DNA of 32,667 nt from Gaiellales bacterium (GCA_036273515.1 DASUHM010000006.1:1-32667); one strand, 5' to 3'; positions 6,913 through 15,706 are shown, numbered from the stretch's first letter. Notes: generated by a model from the sequence alone, not told the origin. Made by a program: numbers and translations.

Positions 6913-8104
6913 TCGGCGCACCGAGCAGGCGCTCGTAGGCGGCGACCAGGCGCGGCCCGCCCGCACGCTCCCAGCTGATCCGCTCGCGGAAGCGCTCGCG
7001 CGCCGCCGCGCCCAGGCCGTTGGCCCGCTCGGGATCGGCGAGCACGGCGCGGAGGGCGGCCGCGAGCCCCGCGGCGGTCATGTCGGGCGCGTACTCGAGC
7101 GTCTCGCCGGCCAGCCGCTCGGTCTGCGGCAGGCGGTGAGCGACAATTGGCGCGCCCGCCGACATGTACTCGACCACCTTCACGAACGTGGCGAGACGGT
7201 TGAAGGCCGAGTCGGCCTCGGGCGCGACGCACACGTCGGCCGACCGCACGAGCGAGGCGATCCGGTCGCGGTCGCGCACGAAGCCGAGCCACTCGAAGGC
7301 GGCGGCGACGCCGCGATCACGGGCGCGGCGCTGCACCGTGTCAAGCGCCGAGCCGGCGCCGGCGACGACGACCTTGACCCGGCCCGGAAGACCGAGCTCG
7401 GCGACCGCGTCGACGAGGCGGTCGACGTCGTCCTGCTCGCCGATCGTGCCGACGTAGGCGAGCAGGTGGTCGGCGCCGTCGCCCCAGCGCGGATCGGCGG
7501 CCACGTCGGGGAGCGACCAGCCGTTCGGGACGACCTCGCTGTCGCCGCGCAGGAGCCCGTCCCGCTCGGCCCGGGCGCGGTACTCCGCGTTCGCAAAGAC
7601 GACCAGCCCGGCGGCCGCAAAGCTCCACCGCTCGATGCGCCGCGCCGTCGTCATCAGCGGCCGCCGAAGCGGCGTCTGCGGGAACTTCTCCTCGAGCAGC
7701 ACCGGCGCCGCATCGTGCTGGTCGAACACGAACCGGGGCGTCGAGCCCTGCACCGGCCGAAGCGCCCGGCGGGCGAGGAAGAAGTTGTCCGGCGGGTTGC
7801 CGGCGTGCACGACCGCGACCGGGGCCCGCCGCGCCGCCCGGCGCAGGGCAAGCAGCGCCCACGCCATCGCCTGCTGCTGCTCGCGGATCTGGCCGACGAC
7901 ACCCCGACCCTCGCGCGGCTGCGGGTAGAGCTCGAGGTTGACCCGCGCGCCCGTCATCGCCCGCACCGCCCCGGGCGAGCGGGAGCCGCCGACGAGCGTC
8001 ACCGTGTAGCCGGCCTCCGCCAGCGTCTCCGCCTCGCGGCGCGGGCGCAGGTCGATCTCGAGCGCCGCGTTCTGGTTCACGATCACGACGTGCGGGGCGC
8101 TCAC
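6902..8104 (-). CDS. GT4-family glycosyltransferase (WbuB-like)
   Basis: A 400-residue GT-B glycosyltransferase. The acceptor domain has VVIVNQNAALEIDLRPRREAETLAEAGYTVTLV, VVHAGNPPDNFF and FVFDQHDAAPVL. The donor domain has EVVPNGW, LLAYVGTIGEQDDVDRLVDAV, VKVVVAGAGS and PEADSAFNRLATFVKVVEYMSAGAPIV, the acidic donor-site loop of the WbuB-type GT4 group. The GTG start at 8104 overlaps the upstream stop in a 4-bp GTGA, and the 3-prime end overlaps the propeller gene by 11 bp, so it is embedded in the operon. It should add one sugar to the lipid-linked repeat unit on the cytoplasmic face; donor and linkage are not deducible. Confidence 0.87.
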   Translation of the reverse strand: MSAPHVVIVNQNAALEIDLRPRREAETLAEAGYTVTLVGGSRSPGAVRAMTGARVNLELYPQPREGRGVVGQIREQQQAMAWALLALRRAARRAPVAVVHAGNPPDNFFLARRALRPVQGSTPRFVFDQHDAAPVLLEEKFPQTPLRRPLMTTARRIERWSFAAAGLVVFANAEYRARAERDGLLRGDSEVVPNGWSLPDVAADPRWGDGADHLLAYVGTIGEQDDVDRLVDAVAELGLPGRVKVVVAGAGSALDTVQRRARDRGVAAAFEWLGFVRDRDRIASLVRSADVCVAPEADSAFNRLATFVKVVEYMSAGAPIVAHRLPQTERLAGETLEYAPDMTAAGLAAALRAVLADPERANGLGAAARERFRERISWERAGGPRLVAAYERLLGAPNGA

Positions 8105-9213
8105 CGGCCCACCGCCCCCAGCAGCTCGGCGTAGCGGCCGGTCATCGCGTCGATCGAGAACGCCCGCCGCTGGCGCTCGCGCCCCGCCCGTCCGAGCGCC
8201 CCGGCGCCATCGCGGTCACGGGCGAGCGCGACCAGCGCCTCGGCCATCTCCTGCGGCCGGTCGCGCGCCACGAGGATGCCCGTCTCACCGTCGGCGACCG
8301 CCTCGCCCACGCCGCCGACCGCCGTCGCGATCACAGGCCGCCCGAGCGACATCGCCTCGAGGACGGTCATCGGCAGCGCCTCGACGGCGCTCGTAAGGCA
8401 GAAGACGTCGGCGGCGGCGATCACGTCGAGCGCGTCGGCCCGGTAGCCGACGGCCCGCACCGCCCCGTCGCTGCGGCCCACGGCCGCGTCGACCGCTTGC
8501 GCGTCCGGCCCGGCGCCGACCACGATCCCGCGCACCGCCGGCTCGACGCGATGGGCCGCGGCGGCCTGCTCCACGAAGGTCACGGCCCGCTTCTCCGGCC
8601 GAAGCGCGGCCACGAGCACCGCCAGGAACTCGTCCGGGGCGACGCCGAGCTCGGCCCGCACCCGCTGGCGCGGGCGCACCGCCGGGTCGGGGGCGACGCC
8701 GTTTGGGATCACCCGGATCGCGCCGCCCGGATAGCCGTCGCGGACGAGGTGCTCGCGCTGGCTCCGGGCGACGGTGACGACCGCCGCCACGCGCGGACGC
8801 ACGGGCCGAAGCAGCGCCTGCTGGTGGCGGCGCAGCGGCCGCACGCCCAGCGGATCGGGGCCGAGATGCTCGGTGACGACGTGGGCCGCCCGCTGGCGAC
8901 GGGCGAGCGCATGGCCGACGACGTGCGCGCTCGTGCCGCGGCTGACGACGACGGACGAGCTCGGGCCGGCGAGGCGCAGGGCGCGGGCCAGGCCGGCCGG
9001 ATCGGCCCGGTGGCGCAGCCGGGCGCACGCCACGGGGACGCCGCCCGCCGCGAGATCGTCGAAGTACGCGCCGCGGCCGTCGAGCGTGACGACGCCGACG
9101 TCGAAGCCGCGCTCGGCCAGCCCGGGCAGGAGCGCGAGCCACTGCCGCTCGGCGCCGCCCGCCTCCAGGTTCGGGCACACGAACACGAGCCGGGGGCGGC
9201 CGTTGCGGGTCAC
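8101..9213 (-). CDS. GT4-family glycosyltransferase
   Basis: A 370-residue retaining GT4 enzyme. The N-terminus RLVFVCPNLEAGGAERQWLALLPGLAERGFDV is the classic GGAE acceptor-domain loop. VIPNGVAPD, LVAALRPEKRAVTFVEQAAA and GIVVGAGPDAQAV follow. The E-x7-E donor motif is intact in EALPMTVLEAMSLGRPVIATAVGG. The GTG start at 9213 overlaps the upstream gene by 4 bp and the stop overlaps the next gene by 4 bp, marking tight translational coupling within the EPS operon. It likely builds the repeat unit at the membrane; sugar specificity is unknown. Confidence 0.9.
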   Translation of the reverse strand: MTRNGRPRLVFVCPNLEAGGAERQWLALLPGLAERGFDVGVVTLDGRGAYFDDLAAGGVPVACARLRHRADPAGLARALRLAGPSSSVVVSRGTSAHVVGHALARRQRAAHVVTEHLGPDPLGVRPLRRHQQALLRPVRPRVAAVVTVARSQREHLVRDGYPGGAIRVIPNGVAPDPAVRPRQRVRAELGVAPDEFLAVLVAALRPEKRAVTFVEQAAAAHRVEPAVRGIVVGAGPDAQAVDAAVGRSDGAVRAVGYRADALDVIAAADVFCLTSAVEALPMTVLEAMSLGRPVIATAVGGVGEAVADGETGILVARDRPQEMAEALVALARDRDGAGALGRAGRERQRRAFSIDAMTGRYAELLGAVGR

Positions 9214-10184
9214 CGCGCCCGCCCGGCGAGGAGGCGGCGGTAGACCGCGAGGACGCGCTCGGCGATCGGCCGACGGCCGTACGCCTCCATCGCCGCGCGC
9301 AATCGCAGGTCACCGCCGGCTCGAAGGGCGTCCTCCACGGCGGCGGCCAGCGCGTCGGGCTCGCGCGCGGCAATGGCGCATCCCGGCAGGCCGCGGACGA
9401 GATCCGGCACGTCGCCCACCGCGACCGAGACGACCGGCGTCCCCGAGGCGAGCGCCTCCTTCACCGCCACCGGCGCCCCCTCCCGCGCCGAGGTCATCAC
9501 CGCCACGTCGGCAGCCCGCATCGCCAGCGCCACCTCGTGCCGGAGCAGGCCGTCCAGGCTGGCCGCGTGAGCGTCCGGGATGCGGCGGCGCACCCGCTCG
9601 ACCGTCGCGTCGAACACGTCGACGCGCTTGTTGGCCGCCTTCGAGCGGTCGCCGCGGGCGGCCGGGAAGAGGATGCAGGGCCCCTCCTGCGCCCAGCCCA
9701 GCCGCCGGCGGGCATCGGCCCGGTCGCCCGGGCGGAACAGGTCGAGGTCGACGGCGCACGGGATCACCGGCGCGCGGCCGTCGAGCCGAAGCGCTGCGGC
9801 GACCACCGGCGCGACCGCGATCGGCTGCGTCCGCCGCGCGACCGCCTGCGACACGCGCCGCTGCCACCGCACCCAGGCGTCGCTGCCGTGGAACGTCGTC
9901 ACCACCGGCGTGCGCAGCTGCGCCGCGGCGACCGCGCCGGACAGGCCGTAGTGGGCGTGGACGAGGTCGAAACGGCCACGGCGCAGCGCCCGCCGAAGCG
10001 TCCCGGCCGCCGCCAGATAGCGGCGCTTGTCGCGGCGGCCGTCGAACGCCTGCACCTCGGCCTCGGCCCCGAGCGCGCGCAGGTCCTCGACCTGGTCGCG
10101 CACGAAGCAGCCGACGTGCGGCTCGGCCGCCGTCGGATACATGTTCGTGAGCACCAGCACCCTGATGTCGCCGTGGCCTGGCAT
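9210..10184 (-). CDS. GT4-family glycosyltransferase
   Basis: A 324-residue GT-B enzyme starting IRVLVLTNMYPTAAEPHVGCFVRDQVEDL, a common GT4 opening. It continues with LVHAHYGLSGAVAA, VVTTFHGSDAW, VIPCAVDLDLFRPGD, an ILFPAARGDRSKAANKRVDVFDA donor-domain start and the E-x7-E motif REGAPVAVKEALASGTPVV. It is shorter than many GT4 proteins but has both Rossmann-like domains. The ATG at 10184 lies 23 bp after the dehydrogenase stop, the only real gap in the operon. It probably adds one residue to the lipid-linked saccharide; donor and linkage cannot be predicted from sequence alone. Confidence 0.9.
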   Translation of the reverse strand: MPGHGDIRVLVLTNMYPTAAEPHVGCFVRDQVEDLRALGAEAEVQAFDGRRDKRRYLAAAGTLRRALRRGRFDLVHAHYGLSGAVAAAQLRTPVVTTFHGSDAWVRWQRRVSQAVARRTQPIAVAPVVAAALRLDGRAPVIPCAVDLDLFRPGDRADARRRLGWAQEGPCILFPAARGDRSKAANKRVDVFDATVERVRRRIPDAHAASLDGLLRHEVALAMRAADVAVMTSAREGAPVAVKEALASGTPVVSVAVGDVPDLVRGLPGCAIAAREPDALAAAVEDALRAGGDLRLRAAMEAYGRRPIAERVLAVYRRLLAGRAR

Positions 10185-10207
10185 GGTGCGTCCGGCTCGC
10201 GCGGCGG

Positions 10208-11254
10208 TCAGGCCGCTCCCAGGAGCGACCCCTCGGCGGCCTCGATCATGCGCACGACGTCGAGGCCGAGCTGCGGCGAGGAGCGCGGGATCGAGCCGGA
10301 GCGGATCGCGTGGCAGAAGTCCTCCATCTGCAGGCCGATCGGCTCGGCCGGGTCGAGCCGGGGCGAGACGATGTCGCCGGCGCGGTAGTTCAGGAACTCG
10401 CCGAACGACTCCGGGTTACGAGGCACGACGCTCGAGTCGTAGACGCGCACCGGCTCGTTGCTGCAGTCGTCGTAGACCACCATCTTGCTCGAGCCGACCA
10501 CGGTCGTCCGCCGCAGCTTGCTGGGCGCGAGCCAGGCGAGCTCGATGTGCGCGATCGTGCCCGAGTCGAACTCGCAGCTGATGAACGCCACGTCCTGCTG
10601 GCCGGGCACGATGCACGCCCGCCCCATCGTCATCACCCGCGACGGCAGCTCCCCGAGCCAGTACATGAGGATCGAGAAGTCGTGCGGCCCGAGATCCCAG
10701 AGGACGCTCACGTCGGACTGGTGCATGCCCAGGTTCACCCGCGACATCGAGACGAAGTAGATGTTGCCGAGCTCGCCGGAGCGGATGAGGTCGCGGATCC
10801 GGATCACGGGCGGGCTGTAGAGGAACGTGTGCCCCGGCATCAGCACGAGGTCGCGCTCCTCGGCGGTGCGGATCAGCTCCCGAGCCAGCTCGGAGGACGG
10901 CGCCAGCGGCTTCTCGACGAAGACGTGCTTGCCCGCCTCGAGGGCGCGCATCGCGAGGTCGTAGTGGGTCGAGACGGGCGTGACGACGCAGACGGCGTCG
11001 AGCTCCGGGTCGTCCAGCATCTCGTCGAAGTCGCACGTCTGGCGGACGGCCGGGAAGCGGCGGCCGAGCTTCTCGAGCAGCCCGGGGTCCAGGTCGCACA
11101 TCCAGGCCGCCTCGGCCCCGTCGAGCTCGCTCAGGTTGCGCACCAGGTTCGGCCCCCAGTAGCCGAGCCCGACGACGCCGACGTTCACGGCCGGGCGCTC
11201 GGACTCGCCCCGGCGGGCCGAGACGACGTCCGGCTGGTGGAGGTCGAGCGTCAT
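10208..11254 (-). CDS. Gfo/Idh/MocA-family nucleotide-sugar dehydrogenase, WbpB/WlbA-like
   Basis: A 348-residue NAD(P)-dependent oxidoreductase. The Rossmann motif GLGYWG is at 29-34, and the family hallmark EKP at 114-116 in HVFVEKPLAPSSELA carries the catalytic-region Lys115. WDLGPHD (186-192) supplies the conserved His191 near the substrate. The enzyme probably oxidises a nucleotide-sugar hydroxyl to a keto group. In the WbpB/WbpE/WbpD route this is the C3 ketone of a UDP-hexuronate, which a DegT enzyme aminates and a hexapeptide enzyme acetylates; both partner types are encoded at 265-1894. The ATG at 11254 overlaps the upstream stop by 4 bp; the longer same-frame reading is a shadow of the upstream gene. 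Exact substrate is inferred. Confidence 0.85.
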   Translation of the reverse strand: MTLDLHQPDVVSARRGESERPAVNVGVVGLGYWGPNLVRNLSELDGAEAAWMCDLDPGLLEKLGRRFPAVRQTCDFDEMLDDPELDAVCVVTPVSTHYDLAMRALEAGKHVFVEKPLAPSSELARELIRTAEERDLVLMPGHTFLYSPPVIRIRDLIRSGELGNIYFVSMSRVNLGMHQSDVSVLWDLGPHDFSILMYWLGELPSRVMTMGRACIVPGQQDVAFISCEFDSGTIAHIELAWLAPSKLRRTTVVGSSKMVVYDDCSNEPVRVYDSSVVPRNPESFGEFLNYRAGDIVSPRLDPAEPIGLQMEDFCHAIRSGSIPRSSPQLGLDVVRMIEAAEGSLLGAA

Positions 11255-12756
11255 ACGGTCGCCTTCCGCTGGCGCAGCATCTCGGCGGGCGTGCGCAGGA
11301 TCAGCCGCAGATCGAGGCCGAGCGACCAGCTGCGCACGTAGGCGACGTCCATCTCGAGCGCCTCGGCGAACGGCGCGCGCGCCCGCGCCTTCACCTGCCA
11401 CAGGCCGGTCAGCCCCGCCGGCATCTGGAAGCGCTCGTAGTGGTGCGGCGCGAAGTGCTCGGTCTCGTAGTCGAGGCACGGCCGCGGTCCGACGAGCGAC
11501 ATCTCGCCGCGCAGGACGTTCCAGAGCTGGGGCAGCTCGTCGAGGCTCAGCCGCCGCAGCGACCGCCCCGTCGGCGTGATCACGTCGTGGCGGTCGAGCT
11601 TGTAGAGCTCGCCGGCGGCCGCGTCGCCGTTCATCGACTGGGCCACGAAGTCGCGATGCCCGGACGCGTCCGCGTCGGCGCTCATCGTGCGGAACTTGAG
11701 CATCGTGAACTCGTTCATATCCTCGCCGAGCCGGGTCTGGCGGAAGAAGACGGGGCCGGGCGTCTCACGCGGGATCCGCCACCACGCCCACACGAAGACC
11801 GGCGCCGCGAGCACGAGGCCGATGCCGGCGCCGACGATGTCGATCCCGCGCTTCACGAGCAGCAGCCGACGCGGGCGGCGGCGGGGCGAGAGGCTGACGA
11901 GCGGGATGCCCTCGACGTCGGGCAGGCCGAGATCGGGGCCGATGATCTCGAACATGCGCGGGACGACGTCGACGCGCACGTCCTGGCGCATCAGCGGGCG
12001 GACGTGGGTGAGCACGTCACCGTCGTTGTGCTTCGAGAAGGCGACGATGACGCGCTCGACGCCGCGCTCGCGGACGATCCGGGCGAGGTCGTCCATCACC
12101 CCGAGGACGGGGACGCCGGCGACCTCGCGGCGGACGCGCTTCGGCGGCGCGTCCACGAAGCCGACGAGTTCGATGCCGTACTCCGGGTGGTGCAGGAGCT
12201 TGCGGGCGACGAGCTGGCCGACGTCGCCGGCGCCGACGATCACGGCGCTCTGGGCGTAGGCGCTGCGGCGGCGGGCGGCCGCCCGCACGGCCATCCGGCC
12301 CGAGACGACGAAGACGACGGCGAGCGCGGCGAACACCACGAGGCGGGCGGTCGCGGGCTGGCCCAGTCCCGCCGGCCAGGCGATGGCGAGGACGAGCCAC
12401 GTCCCGACCACCATCAGCCGGCCGACGTTCGTCCACTCGCCGCCCCGCCCGAGCAGCTCGCGGCCCGGCTCGGCGGCGTAGAGCCCGTACAGCCGGGCGC
12501 CCGCGAACCAGCCCGGCAGGGCGAGGGCGAGGAGCAGCACGCCCTCGGCGTGGACGCCCGCCCGCCCGTGCATGGTGGGGATGGCCATGCTCGTGACCAG
12601 GAACGCCGCCACGAGCGCGATCCCGTCGCTCGCGGCCAGCAGCGGCACGATCGGGCCCGGTCGCGACCGCACGGCCGGGGCCGGCCCGGCCGGCACTGCG
12701 GCGGCCCGCAGCTCTGGCGGCTCGGCCGTCGCGGCGACGATCCGCTCCTCAGACAC
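11251..12756 (-). CDS. Polyprenyl-phosphate sugar-1-phosphate transferase (WcaJ/WbaP type)
   Basis: A 501-residue membrane enzyme that should start repeat-unit synthesis by moving a sugar-1-phosphate from a UDP-sugar onto undecaprenyl phosphate. Four hydrophobic segments lie in residues 36-160, followed by a CoA-binding-like Rossmann domain (VIVGAGDVGQLVARKLL, 173-188) and a further helix before the catalytic domain (about 300-501). Catalytic-domain motifs are complete: TMLKFRTM (351-358), LSLDELPQLWNVLRGEMSLV with the Asp406-Glu407 pair, GPRP (423-426) and GLTGLWQV (448-455). It overlaps its neighbours by 8 and 4 bp and is the second operon gene. Sugar choice (glucose, galactose or other) cannot be told from these motifs. 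Confidence 0.93.
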   Translation of the reverse strand: MSEERIVAATAEPPELRAAAVPAGPAPAVRSRPGPIVPLLAASDGIALVAAFLVTSMAIPTMHGRAGVHAEGVLLLALALPGWFAGARLYGLYAAEPGRELLGRGGEWTNVGRLMVVGTWLVLAIAWPAGLGQPATARLVVFAALAVVFVVSGRMAVRAAARRRSAYAQSAVIVGAGDVGQLVARKLLHHPEYGIELVGFVDAPPKRVRREVAGVPVLGVMDDLARIVRERGVERVIVAFSKHNDGDVLTHVRPLMRQDVRVDVVPRMFEIIGPDLGLPDVEGIPLVSLSPRRRPRRLLLVKRGIDIVGAGIGLVLAAPVFVWAWWRIPRETPGPVFFRQTRLGEDMNEFTMLKFRTMSADADASGHRDFVAQSMNGDAAAGELYKLDRHDVITPTGRSLRRLSLDELPQLWNVLRGEMSLVGPRPCLDYETEHFAPHHYERFQMPAGLTGLWQVKARARAPFAEALEMDVAYVRSWSLGLDLRLILRTPAEMLRQRKATV

Positions 12757-14299
12757 GGCTCGTGTCCTTGTGTCCGTTCGACCGGTACCCGTAGCCGTCG
12801 GAGTAGCCCGGCCCGCCCTCGCTCCCAGTGGCGATGAAGCCGAGCTTCTGGGCCGGGCAGGTCTCGAGGATGCGGCGCGTCTCGGCCAGCGTCACCCGCC
12901 GGATCGCATGCAGCTCGGTGACGACCACCACGGCGTCGGCGGCGGTCGCGATCGCCATCGCGTCACCGACCGCGAGCATCGGCGGCGAGTCGATCAGGAG
13001 CACGTCGCAGCGCTTCGTCAGCGCGCGCACGGCGTCGGTGACGAACCGCGACGAGAGGAACTCGCCCGGATCGGGCGGCGCCGCACCCACCTTCACGACC
13101 TCGAGGATGCCGGTGTCCGTCACCGAGGAGTCGGCGTGGACGTCGACCACGTTCAGCGCGTCCGCCATGGTCGCGTCGCCGGCCGCGACGCTCGTCAGCC
13201 CCGGCCGGCCCGCCAGGTCGAAGAAGCGGTCGACGCCGGGCTGGCGCACGTCGAGGTCGAGCAAGATCACGTGCCGCCCGGAGCGGGCCAGCGTCACGGC
13301 CAGATTCGCGGCGGTGGTCGACTTGCCCTCGCCCTGCATCGTCGACGTGATCACGATCGAGGCCACGCCGTGCTGGAGCCGGGTGATGTCGAGGCTCGTC
13401 CGCAGCATCCGGAAGGCCTCGGCCCCAGCGCCGGTCGGCTCCGCCAGCGCCGCCAGGCCGGTGCCGTTCAGATGCGGATCCGGCGGCGGCACGTGGCCGA
13501 GCAGCGGCAGGCCGAGCCGGTCGCGCACCTCGTCAGCCGAGCGCACCCGCGTGTCCAGCGCCTCGCGCAGGAACGCCAGCGCGACGCCGAGGACGATGCC
13601 GATCAACAGGCCCAGCGCGACGTTCCTGGTCGTCTTCGGCTGCACCTGCGTCGCCGAGCCGGCGGGGCCGACGACGATCGCGCTCGACCCGGCCGAGCGC
13701 ACGGTCTGCAGTGCCTCGAGGTCGCGCTCGTTGCGGGTCAGCTGGCGGAAGAGCGGTGACCTCCCCCGGCCGGCGGCGGAGAGCGTCGCCAGCCTCCGCT
13801 GAACGTCCGCGATCGCGGCCGTGAGCGCCTGGACGTCAAGCCGGCGGCGGTAGGCCGTGTAGGCGTGGGCGTAGGCGGTGGCGAGCTTCTCCGCCACGGC
13901 CGGGTCGGGATCGGTGACCGAGAACGAGAGCAGATCGGCCGCGGGATTCGCCGTGACGGTCGAGCTCGCCAGCAGCTCGCCGGCGGTCTTCCCCGGCACT
14001 CCCGCGGCGCCGACGGCCAGCTGCGCCACGGTGCCGACGCGGGCCAGCGCCGCCTGGGTGGCGGCGTAGCGGTCGGGCGGCCCCGTGATCTGCGAGTTCA
14101 GGTCGAGGGCCACGCCCGTCGCGCTCTGCTCGTTCACGAGCACGGTCGCCGTCGACTCGTACAGCGCTTGCTGCTGATGCGAGACGACCAGCGCGATGAC
14201 GGGCACCACGACGACAGCCGCGATCACGATCAGCCGCTGCCGCACAAGCATGGCGACCCAGTCGCGGAAGACTGACTCGTCGCTCCAACGTTCGCTCAA
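12749..14299 (-). CDS. Polysaccharide co-polymerase fused to BY-kinase (Wzz/Wzc-like)
   Basis: A 516-residue protein controlling export and chain length of the polymer. Two transmembrane segments (about 23-40 and 226-244) frame an extracytoplasmic Wzz domain. The cytoplasmic C-terminal half is a bacterial tyrosine kinase: Walker A TSTMQGEGKSTTAANLA with Lys326, Walker A-prime VILLDLD (Asp348/Asp350), Walker B VLLIDSPPML (Asp437). A short tail with Tyr499, Tyr503 and Tyr505 offers autophosphorylation sites, although it is less Tyr-rich than in Wzc. Kinase and Wzz parts are one chain, as in proteobacterial Wzc and unlike the split Firmicutes system. The TTG at 14299 follows GGGAG at 5-nt spacing. 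First gene of the EPS operon, preceded by a 270-bp leader region. Confidence 0.9.
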   Translation of the reverse strand: MSERWSDESVFRDWVAMLVRQRLIVIAAVVVVPVIALVVSHQQQALYESTATVLVNEQSATGVALDLNSQITGPPDRYAATQAALARVGTVAQLAVGAAGVPGKTAGELLASSTVTANPAADLLSFSVTDPDPAVAEKLATAYAHAYTAYRRRLDVQALTAAIADVQRRLATLSAAGRGRSPLFRQLTRNERDLEALQTVRSAGSSAIVVGPAGSATQVQPKTTRNVALGLLIGIVLGVALAFLREALDTRVRSADEVRDRLGLPLLGHVPPPDPHLNGTGLAALAEPTGAGAEAFRMLRTSLDITRLQHGVASIVITSTMQGEGKSTTAANLAVTLARSGRHVILLDLDVRQPGVDRFFDLAGRPGLTSVAAGDATMADALNVVDVHADSSVTDTGILEVVKVGAAPPDPGEFLSSRFVTDAVRALTKRCDVLLIDSPPMLAVGDAMAIATAADAVVVVTELHAIRRVTLAETRRILETCPAQKLGFIATGSEGGPGYSDGYGYRSNGHKDTSRV

Positions 14300-14378
14300 G
14301 GCCGCTCCCGCCCACGCACGCCCAAGCTGGGGCCGCGCGGGAGTTCTTGCTCACGCCGTCTTTTTAAGCCCCACTACC

Positions 14379-14478
14379 AGCCGTGCATTCTCCAGGGAGT
14401 TCCCTCTGTAGCACCCGGGTCCCTTGTACGCCCACCGGGACCCGCGGGCCAAGCTCCGAGACCGCGAGGTGCACGACT
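14379..14478 (-). promoter_or_regulatory. Possible structured leader upstream of the EPS operon
   Basis: The 270-bp gap 14300-14569 lies between the ChrA stop and the BY-kinase start and holds no convincing gene. On the minus strand, AGTCGTGCA (14478-14470) can pair with TGCACGGCT (14387-14379), 9 bp with one G-U. Inside is a perfect 7-bp hairpin GGGTCCC/GGGACCC (14443-14417), plus smaller stems CGCGG/CCGCG and AGGG/CCCT. A TAGCGT box at 14488-14493 could be the promoter. It does not match any riboswitch consensus I know. Part of it may instead terminate the ChrA transcript. Confidence 0.35.
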
Positions 14479-14569
14479 TCCGCAGGCACGCTAGCACCGG
14501 GTTTTCGCCCTCCGACGGGATCCATACCACGGAGGATCGGCCCGCGATGTGCTATGTCCGGGACCGCCC

Positions 14570-15706
14570 TTACCCGGGGATGTGCGCGCCGGCGAGGAGC
14601 GCCAGCTCGCCGGCGACGGCGGCCGCCAGCAGCACGGCGACGATGCTGCGCCGCGCCAGGAGCAGCGCCGCCGTCGCACCGGCGAGCACGACGTACTGCC
14701 AGTCCTCGCGCAGCTCGCCGGCGAGGAGCACGGACGACCCCGCGATCGCGCCGATCGCCGCCGGGCCGGCGCCCTCGAGGAAGGCGCGGGCCGTCACGTT
14801 CCCGCGCAGACGGTCGAACCGCGACCAGCCGGCGAGCATGAAGACGAACGACGGCAGGAACGCGACCAGCGCGGCCAGGAGCGCCGCGCCGACGCCCCCG
14901 GCGGCGTAGCCGACCGCCGCCACGGTCCCCACCACAGGCCCTGGCGTGACCTGGCCGAGCGCGACCGCGTCGAGGAACTGCGGCCCCGTCATCCAGTGAT
15001 AGCGGGAGACGGCGTCGGACTGCATGAGCGGGATGATCACGAAGCCGCCGCCGAAGCTGAGCGCGCCCACCTTGAACGCCGTCCAGGCGAGCGACCCGAG
15101 CCCGGCGGCGTGCGGCGCGACGGCCAGGCTGATGGGCCCGGTGCGACCGACCCGGATCAGCACCTCGAGGCCGCCGCAGCCCACGAGCGCGAGCACGACG
15201 AACGGCCCGGCCAGGGCGCTCGCCGCGAAGCCGGCGGCGACGTAGGCGATCCAGCGCAGGTGCCTGGCACCGTCGCCGGCCCGCCGCCAGGACGGCAGCG
15301 CCAGGTCGAGCGCCGCCCGCACCGCGACCGCGGCGACGGCCGCGCCGCCGCCCGCTCCGGCGGCACGCACCCAGTCCGGGGGCGACGACGAAAGGAAGAG
15401 CGCCGCGAGCGCGATGATGACGACGAGGCCGGGGACGATGAACCCCGCACCGCCGACGAGCGCCCCCGGCCGGCCGCCCACCCGGCCGGCGCAGAAGATG
15501 GCGAGCTGCGTCGATGACGGCCCCGGCAGCAGGTTGCACGCGGCGATCGCGTCCTCGAACTCCTCGGCCGGGATCCACTCCCGCCGCTCCACGCACAGCT
15601 GGCGCAGGAGCAGGATGTGCGTCGGCGGCCCACCGAACCCGATCGCCCCCAGGCGCCACCACTCCCTCGCGACGGCGCGGAGCGGCTCAGCCGTGCGCGG
15701 CGGCAC
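14570..15706 (-). CDS. chrA: ChrA-family chromate/anion transporter (two-domain)
   Basis: A 378-residue inner-membrane protein with about 10-12 hydrophobic segments and two CHR half-domains. The first carries GAIGFGGPPTHILLLRQLCVERREWI and NLLPGPSSTQLAI; the second carries GALSFGGGFVIIPLMQSDAV and ALGQVTPGPVVGTVA. These paired FGGP/FGGG and PGP motifs are diagnostic of the long-chain CHR family, whose best-known members export chromate. Many environmental relatives have no proven substrate, so resistance is likely but not certain. It starts with GTG at 15706, overlapping the SixA stop by 20 bp, and appears to end the CHAD-SixA-ChrA chain. Confidence 0.88.
   Translation of the reverse strand: MPPRTAEPLRAVAREWWRLGAIGFGGPPTHILLLRQLCVERREWIPAEEFEDAIAACNLLPGPSSTQLAIFCAGRVGGRPGALVGGAGFIVPGLVVIIALAALFLSSSPPDWVRAAGAGGGAAVAAVAVRAALDLALPSWRRAGDGARHLRWIAYVAAGFAASALAGPFVVLALVGCGGLEVLIRVGRTGPISLAVAPHAAGLGSLAWTAFKVGALSFGGGFVIIPLMQSDAVSRYHWMTGPQFLDAVALGQVTPGPVVGTVAAVGYAAGGVGAALLAALVAFLPSFVFMLAGWSRFDRLRGNVTARAFLEGAGPAAIGAIAGSSVLLAGELREDWQYVVLAGATAALLLARRSIVAVLLAAAVAGELALLAGAHIPG

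Noticed and set aside
14364-14525. 53-codon reading (MDPVGG...) in the EPS leader on the minus strand
   Set aside because: Third positions are not GC-biased like real genes here, there is no ribosome-binding site, and the same bases form complementary stems. Kept as a non-coding leader, although a leader peptide cannot be wholly excluded.
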